DNA from: Asanoa ishikariensis
GTDB taxonomy: Bacteria; Actinomycetota; Actinomycetes; Mycobacteriales; Micromonosporaceae
Reading direction: 5' to 3'
NCBI RefSeq assembly: GCF_900107455.1
Contig: NZ_FNQB01000001.1
Location: forward strand, 1,240,001 to 1,304,000
DNA length: 64,000 bases
Positions 47,416 to 56,628 of this stretch are shown here, piece after piece. Under the pieces are notes generated by a model. It was given only the letters and a program-made list of their open reading frames with translations, had not been told where the DNA came from and searched no databases. Numbering within the stretch: the stretch's first letter is position 1; each line of letters starts with the position of its first letter. Made by a program: the position numbers and the translations under genes.

Positions 47416-48357
47416 GTGCCCCGGATCCTTCTGCTGGTCACCTCGCCGCGGCTGCCCGCCGGGCTGTTGACCGCCGCCGCCTGGGACGCCGTCCGCGCGC
47501 AGCCCGTGCTGGCCGCCGCCGAGAGCCCGTTGACGTCGGCGGTGCGCGAGGCCGGCGGCACCGTGACGATCGTGCCTCCCACGGTCGACACCCTGCTGGA
47601 ACGGGCACGGGACACCGACATCGTCTGGCTGGCCGGGCCGACCGGCGACCCGGATCTGGCCCGTGAGCTGGGCGTACGCCTGGCCCGGCAACCCGGTCTG
47701 GCCGAGCTCGAGGTGACCTACGGTTCGTGGGACCCGGCCGGCGCCCGGCTGCTCGACGCGGTCGCCGTGATGGACCGCCTCTACTCGCCCGGCGGCGACC
47801 CGTGGAAGCGGGCGCAAACCCACCGGTCGCTGGCCCAGTTCCTGCTGGAAGAGGCGTACGAGGCCTACGACGCGATCGAGGCCGAAGACCTCACCGGCCT
47901 GCGCGAGGAGCTCGGCGACGTGCTGCTCCAGGTGGTGCTGCACGCCCGACTGGCCGAGGAGCTCCCCGAGGGACGCCGGTGGACGGTCGACGACGTCGCC
48001 GCCGGCCTGGTGGACAAGATGATCCGGCGCAACCCGCACGTCTTCGCGGGCACCGAGGTCGGCTCGGTCGACGAGATCATCGACAACTGGGAGCAGATCA
48101 AGAAGGCCGAGAAGTCCCGGGACTCGGTCCTGGACGGGGTCGCGCTGGCCCAGCCCGCGCTGGCACTGGCCGCCAAGTTCCTGCAACGGGCGGAGCGGGC
48201 AGGCATCAGCGTGCCGCTCCCCGAGGGCGACGACCTCGGCGCCCGCCTGCTCCGGCTGGTCGCCGCCGCCCGGGCCGCGGGCGAGGACCCGGAGGCCGAG
48301 CTTCGCGCGGCGGCCCTGCGTTACGCCGACGCCGTCAGGGCGGCCGAGCGCTCCTGA
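47416..48357 (+). CDS. mazG: Nucleoside triphosphate pyrophosphohydrolase MazG
   Basis: This 313-residue enzyme hydrolyses NTPs and dNTPs to monophosphates, cleaning the nucleotide pool. The MazG metal site is visible: LLEEAYEAYDAIE (ExxE) and REELGDVLLQVVLHA (ExxD), plus a second-half NWEQIKKAEK. About 110 residues precede the MazG fold (PRILLLVTSPRLPAG), the variable N-terminal domain typical of actinobacterial MazG. GTG 47416 lies 4 bp after the lipoprotein stop and lacks a good ribosome site, suggesting reinitiation. Its 3' end overlaps the convergent EamA gene by 37 nt. Confidence 0.93.
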   Translation: MPRILLLVTSPRLPAGLLTAAAWDAVRAQPVLAAAESPLTSAVREAGGTVTIVPPTVDTLLERARDTDIVWLAGPTGDPDLARELGVRLARQPGLAELEVTYGSWDPAGARLLDAVAVMDRLYSPGGDPWKRAQTHRSLAQFLLEEAYEAYDAIEAEDLTGLREELGDVLLQVVLHARLAEELPEGRRWTVDDVAAGLVDKMIRRNPHVFAGTEVGSVDEIIDNWEQIKKAEKSRDSVLDGVALAQPALALAAKFLQRAERAGISVPLPEGDDLGARLLRLVAAARAAGEDPEAELRAAALRYADAVRAAERS

Positions 48358-49253
48358 TCCTTGGCGCGCGGTCGGGTCAGCCCGAACGCCAGCCCGGCGG
48401 CGACGGTCAGCACGCCGAGCGCCGGCCCCACACCGGGCAGGGTGGTCGCCATCACGGCGGCGGTGGCGAGGGTGGCGACCGGCATCAGACCGACCAGGAT
48501 GCCGGCCTGTTCGACGCCTAGGCGCTCCAGGCCGATGAACCAGACGACGAACGCCGCGACCGTCATCAGCAACGCCAGGTAGACCAGCGCGCCGGCCTCG
48601 GTCGGTGTGGGGAGCCGCCAGGCGGTGGTTTCGCCGGCCGCCAGGGCACCGCCGAACAGCAGGGGCACGGCCAGGGCGCAGCTGTACGCGGCCACCCGGA
48701 CCGCGCCGAGGCGGGGCAGGACCACCGCGGCGAGCAGCGAGAACAGGATCTCGCCGACGAGCGCGCCGGCGGCGGCGAGCAGGCCGATCCGGCTGGCCTG
48801 GCCGGTGCCCTCGACGAGAGCGGTGCCGGCGACCACGACCACGGCGGCCGCGACGAGACGACCGCTGGGCCGGCCCCGCCGCCCGGCGACCAGCGGGCCG
48901 AGCAACGCCAATCCGAGCGGCGCGGCGCCGATGACGGTGCCGACCACGGCCGGCTCGGTGTCGTGCTTCAACGCGAGCATGATGCACGCGTTGAAGCCGG
49001 CCATGCCGGTCGCCGCGACCACGAGCAGGATGCCGAGCTCGCGGCCGGTCGGGCGGACTCCGGGCCGCGCGCCACCGAGACGCGGGAAACGGTGGGCGAT
49101 CAGGAAGAGCACGGCCGCGGCGGCGGTGTAGCGGATGGCCTGAGCGGTCAGGGTCGGATAGTCGAGCAGAAGCTCGCTCACCGCCACCGAGCTGCCGACC
49201 AGCGTCATGCCGAGCACGCAGAGGGCCACAGCGGTGCCTTTGGAGATGGTCAC
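48321..49253 (-). CDS. EamA/DMT-family transporter
   Basis: This 310-residue protein has ten hydrophobic helices in two EamA repeats (GMTLVGSSVAVSELLLDYPTL, then LVGEILFSLLAAVVLPRLG), like amino-acid or metabolite exporters of the RhaT/YdcZ-type superfamily. ATG 49253 follows GAGGG. It diverges from a MocR-type regulator across 67 bp and is the obvious target of that regulator. The substrate is unknown. Confidence 0.9.
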   Translation of the reverse strand: MTISKGTAVALCVLGMTLVGSSVAVSELLLDYPTLTAQAIRYTAAAAVLFLIAHRFPRLGGARPGVRPTGRELGILLVVAATGMAGFNACIMLALKHDTEPAVVGTVIGAAPLGLALLGPLVAGRRGRPSGRLVAAAVVVVAGTALVEGTGQASRIGLLAAAGALVGEILFSLLAAVVLPRLGAVRVAAYSCALAVPLLFGGALAAGETTAWRLPTPTEAGALVYLALLMTVAAFVVWFIGLERLGVEQAGILVGLMPVATLATAAVMATTLPGVGPALGVLTVAAGLAFGLTRPRAKDQERSAALTASA

Positions 49254-49275
49254 GCCCTCGACGCTAAGAGCACAA

Positions 49276-49295
49276 TGGTCCGGTCAACAGGTCCA
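49276..49295. promoter_or_regulatory. Candidate MocR-binding site in the divergent gap
   Basis: TGGTCC (49276-49281) and GGTCCA (49290-49295) lie 8 bp apart, readable as GGTCC direct repeats or as an imperfect inverted repeat. MocR regulators usually bind paired sites in such a gap. Confidence 0.35.
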
Positions 49296-49320
49296 CTTGC
49301 TGCGTGTTTGGGGAGACCAC

Positions 49321-50694
49321 ATGGAGGCGCTGGTCCAGCTCGACCACTCGCGGCCGGGACTCGGCGAGCAGCTCACGGCCGCACTGCGGGCCGCGATCGC
49401 CGACGGCCGGCTGGCGCCCGGTGCGCGGCTGCCGTCCAGCCGCCAGTTCGCCGCGGACCTGAGAGTGTCCCGAGGTGTGGTGGTCACGGCTTACGAGCAG
49501 TTGGTCGCCGAGGGCCGGCTGATCTCGCAGCAGGGCTCGAAAACGACTGTCGCTTGCTCTGCACCCATCTACGCACCACCCGCTGTCGGGGGTGTTGCGT
49601 ATATGGGTGCAGAGCAAAGCCTGCCGATTGACCTGCGCCCGGGCACCCCTGACCTGGCCGCTTTCCCGCGAGCGGCCTGGCGCCGTGCCTACGAGCGGGT
49701 GCTGGCCACCGCGACCGCGGCCGACCTCGGCTACACCGACGCCATCGGTGCGCCCCGGGTCCGGCAGACGTTGGCCGACTACCTGGGCCGGGTCCGCGCC
49801 GCCCGGGTCACCGCCGACGACGTGGTCGTCACCACCGGCGCCGCGCAGGCCTTCGCGTTGGTCGCGCACCACCTGCGCCAGGCCGGCGCGGTCCGGTTCG
49901 GCGTCGAGGAACCCGGCAGCCCGAGCATCCGGGCCCACATGACGGCGCACGGGCTGCGGCTGGTGCCGATCGCGGTCGACGAAGACGGCCTCGACGTGGC
50001 GGCGTTGCGGGCCAGCGACGTCCAGGCCGTCATGGTCACGCCGGCGCACCAGTACCCGACCGGGGTCGTGCTGGCCCCGCACCGGCGCGCGGAGTTGATC
50101 GCGTGGGCCCGGGAGACGGGTGGACTCATCGTCGAGGACGACTACGACGCCGAGTTCCGCTACGACCGCGACCCGGTCGGCTGCCTGCAAGGGCTCGCGC
50201 CGGACGTGGTCGCGCACCTCGGCTCGGCCAGCAAGGCACTGGCGCCGGCGCTGCGGCTCGGCTGGCTCTGCCCGCCGCGGGACCGCCGACGTGCGGTGCA
50301 CGCCGCCAAGGACGCGGCCGACCACGGTGGACCGGCGCTGGAGCAGCTCGCCTTCGCGGACCTGCTCGCGACCGGCGCGTACGACCGCCACCTGAGACAC
50401 GGCCGGCGGGCCTACCGCCGGCGCCGGGACGCCCTCGTCGCAGCGCTCGCCGCCTACCTGCCGCAGTGCCGGGTGCACGGCGTCGCCGCGGGCCTGCACC
50501 TGGTCGTCGAGCTGCCGCCGGGCACGGACGACGCCGCGCTGGCCGCGAAGGCACACGCCGCGGGCCTCGGCCCGGTGCCACTGAGCGCGACCCGGCTCGC
50601 ACCGGGCGGCCCGCCGGGTCTGGTCATCGGCTACGCCAGCCAGCCGCCGGACCGGATCGCCGCGAGCGTTTACCGGCTGAGCGAGCTGATCTGA
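49321..50694 (+). CDS. MocR/PdxR-type regulator (GntR wHTH fused to aminotransferase fold)
   Basis: This 457-residue PLP-dependent regulator has a GntR winged helix (about 1-75; LGEQLTAALRAAIADGRLAPG, LPSSRQFAADLRVSRG) and an aminotransferase I-like domain: VTPAHQYPTG, EDDYDAEFRYD and the PLP lysine in GSASKALAPALRLGW (about 306). Between them, residues 78-100 are encoded by a 69-nt palindrome inserted in frame (described separately). ATG 49321 has GGGGAGA five bases upstream. It probably controls the divergent EamA transporter in response to PLP or an amino compound. Confidence 0.93.
   Translation: MEALVQLDHSRPGLGEQLTAALRAAIADGRLAPGARLPSSRQFAADLRVSRGVVVTAYEQLVAEGRLISQQGSKTTVACSAPIYAPPAVGGVAYMGAEQSLPIDLRPGTPDLAAFPRAAWRRAYERVLATATAADLGYTDAIGAPRVRQTLADYLGRVRAARVTADDVVVTTGAAQAFALVAHHLRQAGAVRFGVEEPGSPSIRAHMTAHGLRLVPIAVDEDGLDVAALRASDVQAVMVTPAHQYPTGVVLAPHRRAELIAWARETGGLIVEDDYDAEFRYDRDPVGCLQGLAPDVVAHLGSASKALAPALRLGWLCPPRDRRRAVHAAKDAADHGGPALEQLAFADLLATGAYDRHLRHGRRAYRRRRDALVAALAAYLPQCRVHGVAAGLHLVVELPPGTDDAALAAKAHAAGLGPVPLSATRLAPGGPPGLVIGYASQPPDRIAASVYRLSELI
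49552..49620 (+). repeat. 69-nt near-perfect palindrome inserted in frame in the MocR gene
   Basis: Bases 49554-49581 pair with 49590-49617 at 26 of 28 positions (mismatches at 49569/49602 and 49576/49595) around an 8-nt loop. The arms begin TTGCTCTGCACCCAT and end ATGGGTGCAGAGCAA. The full unit, including the outer GC, is 69 nt, exactly 23 codons in the host frame, and encodes a neutral linker peptide (ACSAPIYAPP... to ...YMGAEQS). Codons here are less GC-rich at third positions than in the flanks. It looks like a dispersed palindromic element. Confidence 0.85.
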
Positions 50695-50699
50695 TCGTC

Positions 50700-50705
50700 T
50701 AGGTT
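50700..50705 (+). promoter_or_regulatory. Leaderless-type -10 (TAGGTT) of the DUF885 gene
   Basis: TAGGTT lies 7 nt before ATG 50713 and fixes that ATG as the start; TTG 50704 lies inside the hexamer and is excluded. Confidence 0.5.
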
Positions 50706-50712
50706 GGACGGC

Positions 50713-52335
50713 ATGCCCGAGTTCGTGCCCCTCGCAGAGCGGATCGTCGACGCGCTTCTCGACAGTGACCCGCACCTCGCCGCTTCGGCCGGCGACCACC
50801 GCCTCGACGGCGAACTGCCCAACCTGTCGGCCGACGCGGTCCAGGCGCGGTTCGCGATGTTGCGCGACGCCAGCGGCGCGCTGGCCGAGGTCGACGGCGA
50901 CGCGCTCGACGCTCAGGAGCAGGTTGACCACGCGATCCTGACCGCCCGGGTCGAGCGCGGCATGTTCGAGTTGTCCGAGGTTCGTGAACACGAGTGGAAC
51001 CCGCTCGTGCACAACCCGGGCGACCTGATCCACGAGCTGATCGCGCGTCCGTTCGCACCGGTTGACGTACGACTGGAAAGCCTGACCCAGCGGCTGGAAG
51101 CGGTGCCGGACGCCCTGGCCACCGCGCGCGCCGTGCTCACCGACCTGCCGCGGATCCACGTCGAGACCGCGATCGGGCAGTTCGCGGGCACGGCGGCGTT
51201 GGTGCGCGACGAGGTGCCGGCGATGTTGGAGCAGGCGCCGCCGATGCGGTCGAGCGTGCAGCCGGCCGCGGACGCCGCGGTCGCCGCCCTCGACGAGTTC
51301 GCCGGCTGGCTGCGGGAGCGGCTTCCGACCGCCGAGCGCGACCCCCGGCTGGGCCGTCGGCTCTGGGAGGCGCGGCTCTGGCACACCCTGGACACCGAGC
51401 TCAGCGCCGGCCAGGTGCTCGAGCGGGCGCGGGAGAACCTGGAGCGGGTCGGCGGGGACCTGCGCCGCGCCGCCGCCGAGCTGACCGGTGGCCCCGCCAC
51501 CGACGAGACCGTGCGGGAGGCGCTCGGCCGGCTCGGTGCGGAGCACCCCGACAACGACACGATCGTCGAGCTGGCCAAGGCGACGATGGTCGAGACCACC
51601 GACTTCGTACGCGAGCATGACCTGGTCACGCTCGTCGACGACCCGTGCGTGATCCAGGAGATGCCGGAGTTCGCCCGCGGCGTCGCGGTCGCCTACTGCG
51701 ACTCGCCCGGCCAGCTCGAGACCGCCGAGCTGCCGACGTTCTACTGCATCTCGCCGACGCCGGCCGACTGGTCGCCGGAGCGCGTGGAGTCGTTCTACCG
51801 CGAATACAACAACCACATGATCCGCAACTTGACCGTGCACGAGGCGATGCCGGGGCACTACCTCCAGCTCGCCCACTCACGCCGGTTCCAGGGCACCACC
51901 CGGGTGCGCAAGCTGGGCGTGTCCGGCTCGTTCGCGGAGGGCTGGGCCGTCTACGCCGAGGAGCTGATGACCGGCCTGCGCTTCGGCGGCCTGCCGATCC
52001 GCCTCCAGCAGCTCAAGATGCAGCTCCGGATGACCATCAACGCGATCCTCGACCAGGCCGTGCACTGCGACGGCATGACCGAGGACGAGGCGATGGCGCT
52101 GATGACCGGCCCCGGTTTCCAGGAGGAGGGCGAGGCGGCCGGCAAGTGGCGGCGCGCGCTGCTCACCTCGACGCAGCTCTCCACGTACTTCGTCGGCTAC
52201 CAGGAGATCCTGGACACCGCCCTGCGCCGCCCGGCCGGCACCTCGACCCGCGCCTGGCACGACGCGATGATCGCGCACGGCTCTCCGCCGCCGCGCCACC
52301 TGCCCCTGCTGCTCGGTCTGGAGCCTCGCCTGTGA
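50713..52335 (+). CDS. DUF885-family putative metallopeptidase
   Basis: This 540-residue protein carries the DUF885 zinc signature HEAMPGH (about 377-383) with the downstream EGWAVYAEELM block that supplies a third ligand in this family. The N-terminal half is helical. No signal peptide is present, so it acts in the cytoplasm. Family members are thought to be carboxypeptidase- or dipeptidase-like; the substrate is unknown. The stop overlaps the ASCH gene start (GTGA). Confidence 0.88.
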   Translation: MPEFVPLAERIVDALLDSDPHLAASAGDHRLDGELPNLSADAVQARFAMLRDASGALAEVDGDALDAQEQVDHAILTARVERGMFELSEVREHEWNPLVHNPGDLIHELIARPFAPVDVRLESLTQRLEAVPDALATARAVLTDLPRIHVETAIGQFAGTAALVRDEVPAMLEQAPPMRSSVQPAADAAVAALDEFAGWLRERLPTAERDPRLGRRLWEARLWHTLDTELSAGQVLERARENLERVGGDLRRAAAELTGGPATDETVREALGRLGAEHPDNDTIVELAKATMVETTDFVREHDLVTLVDDPCVIQEMPEFARGVAVAYCDSPGQLETAELPTFYCISPTPADWSPERVESFYREYNNHMIRNLTVHEAMPGHYLQLAHSRRFQGTTRVRKLGVSGSFAEGWAVYAEELMTGLRFGGLPIRLQQLKMQLRMTINAILDQAVHCDGMTEDEAMALMTGPGFQEEGEAAGKWRRALLTSTQLSTYFVGYQEILDTALRRPAGTSTRAWHDAMIAHGSPPPRHLPLLLGLEPRL

Positions 52336-52787
52336 ACCTCGACGACCTGCCGCTGGCCGAGTTCGCTTTTCCCGGCCCGCTGCGCGACAAGCTGGTCGGC
52401 GCGATCCTTTCCGGACAGAAGACCAGCACGTCGGCGCTGCTCGCCGGCTACGGCGACGAGCCGTTGCCCGTGGTGGGCCGGACCTCGGCGGTGGTCGACT
52501 CCGCCGGCAGAAAGGTCGCCGCGATTCAGCTGACCGAGGTACGCGAGGTCCGCATCGGCGACGTCGACCTCCAGCACGCCATCGACGAGGGCGAGGGCTA
52601 TCGGTCGGTGGCCGACTGGCGGGCCGGGCACGAGGAGTTCTGGCACAGCCCGGAGCTGCGCGCGGAGCTCGGCGACCCGGGCTTCACCGTCGACGACGAC
52701 ACGCCGATCATCGCCCAACGGTTCCGGTTGGTCTATCGGGCCGACTCGGCCACGGCCGCGTCGATCAGCCAGCGGGAGATCGAGTAG
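52332..52787 (+). CDS. ASCH-domain protein
   Basis: This 151-residue protein is a single ASCH fold, related to PUA-type RNA-binding domains: FPGPLRDKLVGAILSGQKTST (the conserved GxKxxT segment), LTEVREVRIGDVDLQHAIDEGEGY and the C-terminal strand IIAQRFRLVYR. ASCH proteins are linked to RNA or modified-nucleoside metabolism (for example N4-acetylcytidine amidohydrolase). It is coupled to the DUF885 gene. Its 3' end overlaps the convergent nudC gene by 55 nt. Confidence 0.88.
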   Translation: MNLDDLPLAEFAFPGPLRDKLVGAILSGQKTSTSALLAGYGDEPLPVVGRTSAVVDSAGRKVAAIQLTEVREVRIGDVDLQHAIDEGEGYRSVADWRAGHEEFWHSPELRAELGDPGFTVDDDTPIIAQRFRLVYRADSATAASISQREIE

Positions 52788-53536
52788 GTCGGCGGCAGCG
52801 CGTCCGGCAGGTCGTTCAACGGGAACCAGCGGGCCTCCGCCAGTTCCTTGCCGTCGACGACCGGCTCGGCGCCCGGTGCAGCGGTGGCCAGGAAGCCGGT
52901 CAGCACCACGCCCGGCCCGGACATCGCCCACGGCTGGCTGCCGAAGTAGCGCAGGTTGGAGACGGTCAGGCCGACCTCCTCGCCGACCTCGCGGTGCACC
53001 GTCTCCTCCAGCGACTCGCCCGCCTCGACGAAGCCGGCGACCAGCGCCCACAGCTCGGTCGGCCCGTACGTGTGCTTGACCAGCAGGATCTCGTCACCAC
53101 GGCGGATCGCGGTCAACACGGCGGGGGAGAGTTGCATCGGGACGTACAGGTCGCAACCGGGGCAGCGGCGCGCGTGCTCGCCCGGCACGTCGACCAGCTC
53201 CGTCGCGCAGGCGCCGCAGAACCGGTGACTGTGCCGCCAGGTGACGATCTGTAACGCTCGGCCGGCCAGCGCGGCCAGCGGCTCGCCGAGCGACGCCGCG
53301 ACCGAGGGCCAGCCCCGCCAGCGGCCCAGGGTGTCGATCCGCTCGGGCAGGCCGGCCGCCCAGACCCGGACCCCGTCGAGCGCGCCGAGCGGCACCCAGG
53401 CCACGTCATCAGGGAGTTCGGCGAGGTCGGCGCGGCGCGGGAACGGGGTCAACAGCCGGCGACCGGCGACGAGCACGCAGTGGTCAGCTGGGCTGGGCGG
53501 CGCCGCGGAAACGGCGTCGGGCACGAACCGGCTCAC
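52733..53536 (-). CDS. nudC: NAD+ diphosphatase / NADH pyrophosphatase
   Basis: This 267-residue Nudix enzyme splits NAD(H) into NMN(H) and AMP and can decap NAD-RNA. The zinc ribbon is complete: FCGACATEL and RRCPGCDLY. The Nudix box GFVEAGESLEETVHREVGEE is intact, followed by the NudC-type SQPWAM motif. GTG 53536 has no ribosome site but lies 7 nt after TACCCT, so the mRNA is probably leaderless. It diverges from eno. Confidence 0.95.
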   Translation of the reverse strand: MSRFVPDAVSAAPPSPADHCVLVAGRRLLTPFPRRADLAELPDDVAWVPLGALDGVRVWAAGLPERIDTLGRWRGWPSVAASLGEPLAALAGRALQIVTWRHSHRFCGACATELVDVPGEHARRCPGCDLYVPMQLSPAVLTAIRRGDEILLVKHTYGPTELWALVAGFVEAGESLEETVHREVGEEVGLTVSNLRYFGSQPWAMSGPGVVLTGFLATAAPGAEPVVDGKELAEARWFPLNDLPDALPPTYSISRWLIDAAVAESAR

Positions 53537-53543
53537 GGACCCG

Positions 53544-53549
53544 AGGGTA
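53544..53549 (-). promoter_or_regulatory. Leaderless-type -10 (TACCCT) of nudC
   Basis: TACCCT on the minus strand lies 7 nt upstream of GTG 53536, fitting TANNNT-N6/7-start. Confidence 0.5.
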
Positions 53550-53550
53550 G

Positions 53551-54915
<1,365 letters not shown>

Positions 54916-54927
54916 CCCCGCGTGTGT

Positions 54928-54951
54928 CCGGGGCCTCCGCTGAGGCCCCGG
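54928..54951 (+). terminator. Hairpin after eno
   Basis: CCGGGGCCTC (54928-54937) pairs perfectly with GAGGCCCCGG (54942-54951) around CGCT, 12 bp after the eno stop. No U-tract follows. Partial readthrough into the divisome gene is possible. Confidence 0.7.
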
Positions 54952-54985
54952 CACGCCGGGACCTCGGGGGAGGGGGTGTCGGGAA

Positions 54986-55600
54986 GTGACGCAGCGCCGC
55001 ATGCCCAGCGGGCAGGGACCCTCCCGTCGCCCAACCGGCGCCGGCCGCGGTTCCGCCACCGGGCGGGCCAGCACCGCTAGGTCCAATCGCGAGACCGTCG
55101 TGGCCGCGCGCTCGGCCGGCACACCACGCTCGCCCAACCGGCCGGCCGCCGCTCGCCGGGCCGCACCGGGCGCCACCGCCGGCACCGCACGCCGCACCGC
55201 GGCACCACAGCCGCGCCGGCTGACGGGCCGGGCCACCGTGCTTGTGGCGGTGTTGATCGCGCTGGCGTTGGCGTACACCTACCCGATCCGGGTCTATCTC
55301 AACCAGCAGTCGGACATCGCGGAGATGGAGTCGGCGCAGGCCGCCCAACGCGACACCATCAAGCGGCTGCAGGACGAGGCAGCGCTCTGGAAAGACCCGA
55401 ACTACATCAAGACCCAGGCGAGGAGCCGCTTCTTCATGGTCCTCCCCGGCGAAGAGCTGCTGATCCTGCTCTCGGACCCGGACGGCGCCGCTCGCGACGC
55501 GGGGTTGCCCCCGCCGGGAGCCACGCCGCCCGAGCCCGATCCCTGGTACGGGACGCTGTGGTCCAGTGTCGAAGCAGCCAACGCGGAGAGTGCAGGATGA
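54986..55600 (+). CDS. Septum formation initiator family protein (FtsB/DivIC-like)
   Basis: This 204-residue bitopic membrane protein belongs to the divisome FtsB/DivIC group. A long basic, disordered cytoplasmic tail (1 to about 80, rich in Arg, Pro, Ala) precedes one helix (about 83-100) and an extracytoplasmic coiled coil (about 103-133), then WKDPNYIKTQARSRFFMVLPGE, the hallmark of actinobacterial members. It should link FtsQ and FtsL to septal peptidoglycan synthesis. It is followed by the DUF501 gene with a 4-nt overlap, the usual actinobacterial order after eno. Confidence 0.92.
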   Translation: MTQRRMPSGQGPSRRPTGAGRGSATGRASTARSNRETVVAARSAGTPRSPNRPAAARRAAPGATAGTARRTAAPQPRRLTGRATVLVAVLIALALAYTYPIRVYLNQQSDIAEMESAQAAQRDTIKRLQDEAALWKDPNYIKTQARSRFFMVLPGEELLILLSDPDGAARDAGLPPPGATPPEPDPWYGTLWSSVEAANAESAG

Positions 55601-56115
55601 TCCCCCCGCCACCGGTGCGCGAAGAGGCCACCGAACGCGACCGCGCCGCGGTCGCCGCCCAGCTCGGCCGCCCGCCGAGGGCGATCCGCGCGGTCGCGCA
55701 CCGCTGCCCGTGCAGCCTGCCCTCCGTCGTCGAGACAACGCCGCGGCTCGCCGACGGCACGCCGTTCCCGACGCTGTTCTACCTCACCTGCCCGCGCATG
55801 ACCGCCGCGTGCAGCCGGCTGGAGTCGGCGGGGCTGATGAAGGAGATGGCCGCCCGGCTCGCCGAGGACCCGGAGCTCGCCTCCCGCTACCGGGCCGCCC
55901 ACGAGGACTATCTGGCGCGGCGCGAGGCGGTCGCGCACGTCGAGGAGATCGACGGCATCTCGGCCGGCGGCATGCCGGGCCGGGTCAAGTGCCTGCACGT
56001 GCTCGTCGGGCACGCGCTCGCCGTCGGCCCGGGCGTCAACCCGTTCGGCGACGAGGCCCTGGAGCAGATCGGCCCGTGGTGGGAGGGCGGTCCCTGCGTC
56101 GAGGTGGCCGACTGA
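55597..56115 (+). CDS. DUF501-family protein
   Basis: This 172-residue protein matches DUF501: VAAQLGRPPRAIRAVAHRCPCSLPSVVET, GTPFPTLFYLTCPRM, and the late block GGMPGRVKCLHVLVGHALAVGPGVNPFGD with conserved Cys and His that look metal-binding. Function unknown. It is conserved beside the FtsB-like and Ppx genes in Actinobacteria. GGAGAG lies upstream of ATG 55597. Confidence 0.92.
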   Translation: MIPPPPVREEATERDRAAVAAQLGRPPRAIRAVAHRCPCSLPSVVETTPRLADGTPFPTLFYLTCPRMTAACSRLESAGLMKEMAARLAEDPELASRYRAAHEDYLARREAVAHVEEIDGISAGGMPGRVKCLHVLVGHALAVGPGVNPFGDEALEQIGPWWEGGPCVEVAD

Positions 56116-56618
56116 TGGCCGACATCGTCGTCCGGCGGGCCCGCACCAGCGACGTGCGGGCGATCCGTGGGTTGATCGACGCGTTCAGCCCCGGCGGCCG
56201 GCTGCTCAGCAAGGCCACTGTCACGCTGTACGAAGACGTGCTGGAGTTCTGGGTCGCGGTCGACGGCGACACCGTCGTCGGCTGCGGCGCGCTGCACGTG
56301 ATGTGGGAAGACCTGGCCGAGATCCGCACGGTCGCGGTCGACAAGGCCCGCCAGGGGCGCAAGATCGGCCACGAGCTGGTGACCGCACTGCTCGCCGCGG
56401 CGCGCGATGTCGGCGTACGCCGCGTGTTCGTGCTCACTTTCGAGACCGACTTCTTCGGCCGGTTCGGCTTCCGGGAGATCGACGGAGCCCCGGTGCCGCA
56501 GGCGGTGTTCGAGCAGCTCCTGCGCTCGTACGACGAAGGTGTCGCGGAGTTCCTGGACCTCGAACGCGTCAAACCCAACACCCTGGGCAACACCCGGATG
56601 CTGCTGCACCTCTCGTAG
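56115..56618 (+). CDS. argA: Amino-acid N-acetyltransferase (mycobacterial ArgA type)
   Basis: This 167-residue GNAT enzyme resembles the short single-domain L-glutamate N-acetyltransferase of mycobacteria (first step of arginine synthesis). Matching blocks are VVRRARTSDVRAIRGLID, VTLYEDVLEFWVA, VVGCGALHVMWEDLAEIRTVAVD, GRKIGHELV (acetyl-CoA loop), RVFVLTFETDFFGRFGF and GVAEFLDLERVKPNTLGNTRM. The similarity is from memory of that family. It starts on the base overlap TGATG with the DUF501 gene. Confidence 0.85.
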   Translation: MADIVVRRARTSDVRAIRGLIDAFSPGGRLLSKATVTLYEDVLEFWVAVDGDTVVGCGALHVMWEDLAEIRTVAVDKARQGRKIGHELVTALLAAARDVGVRRVFVLTFETDFFGRFGFREIDGAPVPQAVFEQLLRSYDEGVAEFLDLERVKPNTLGNTRMLLHLS

Positions 56619-56621
56619 TGT
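56616..56621 (+). promoter_or_regulatory. Leaderless-type -10 (TAGTGT) of the Ppx/GppA gene
   Basis: TAGTGT lies 7 nt before GTG 56629, and its first three bases are the stop codon of the preceding gene. It would give ppx its own transcript in addition to readthrough. Confidence 0.42.
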
Positions 56622-56628
56622 CGACCTT

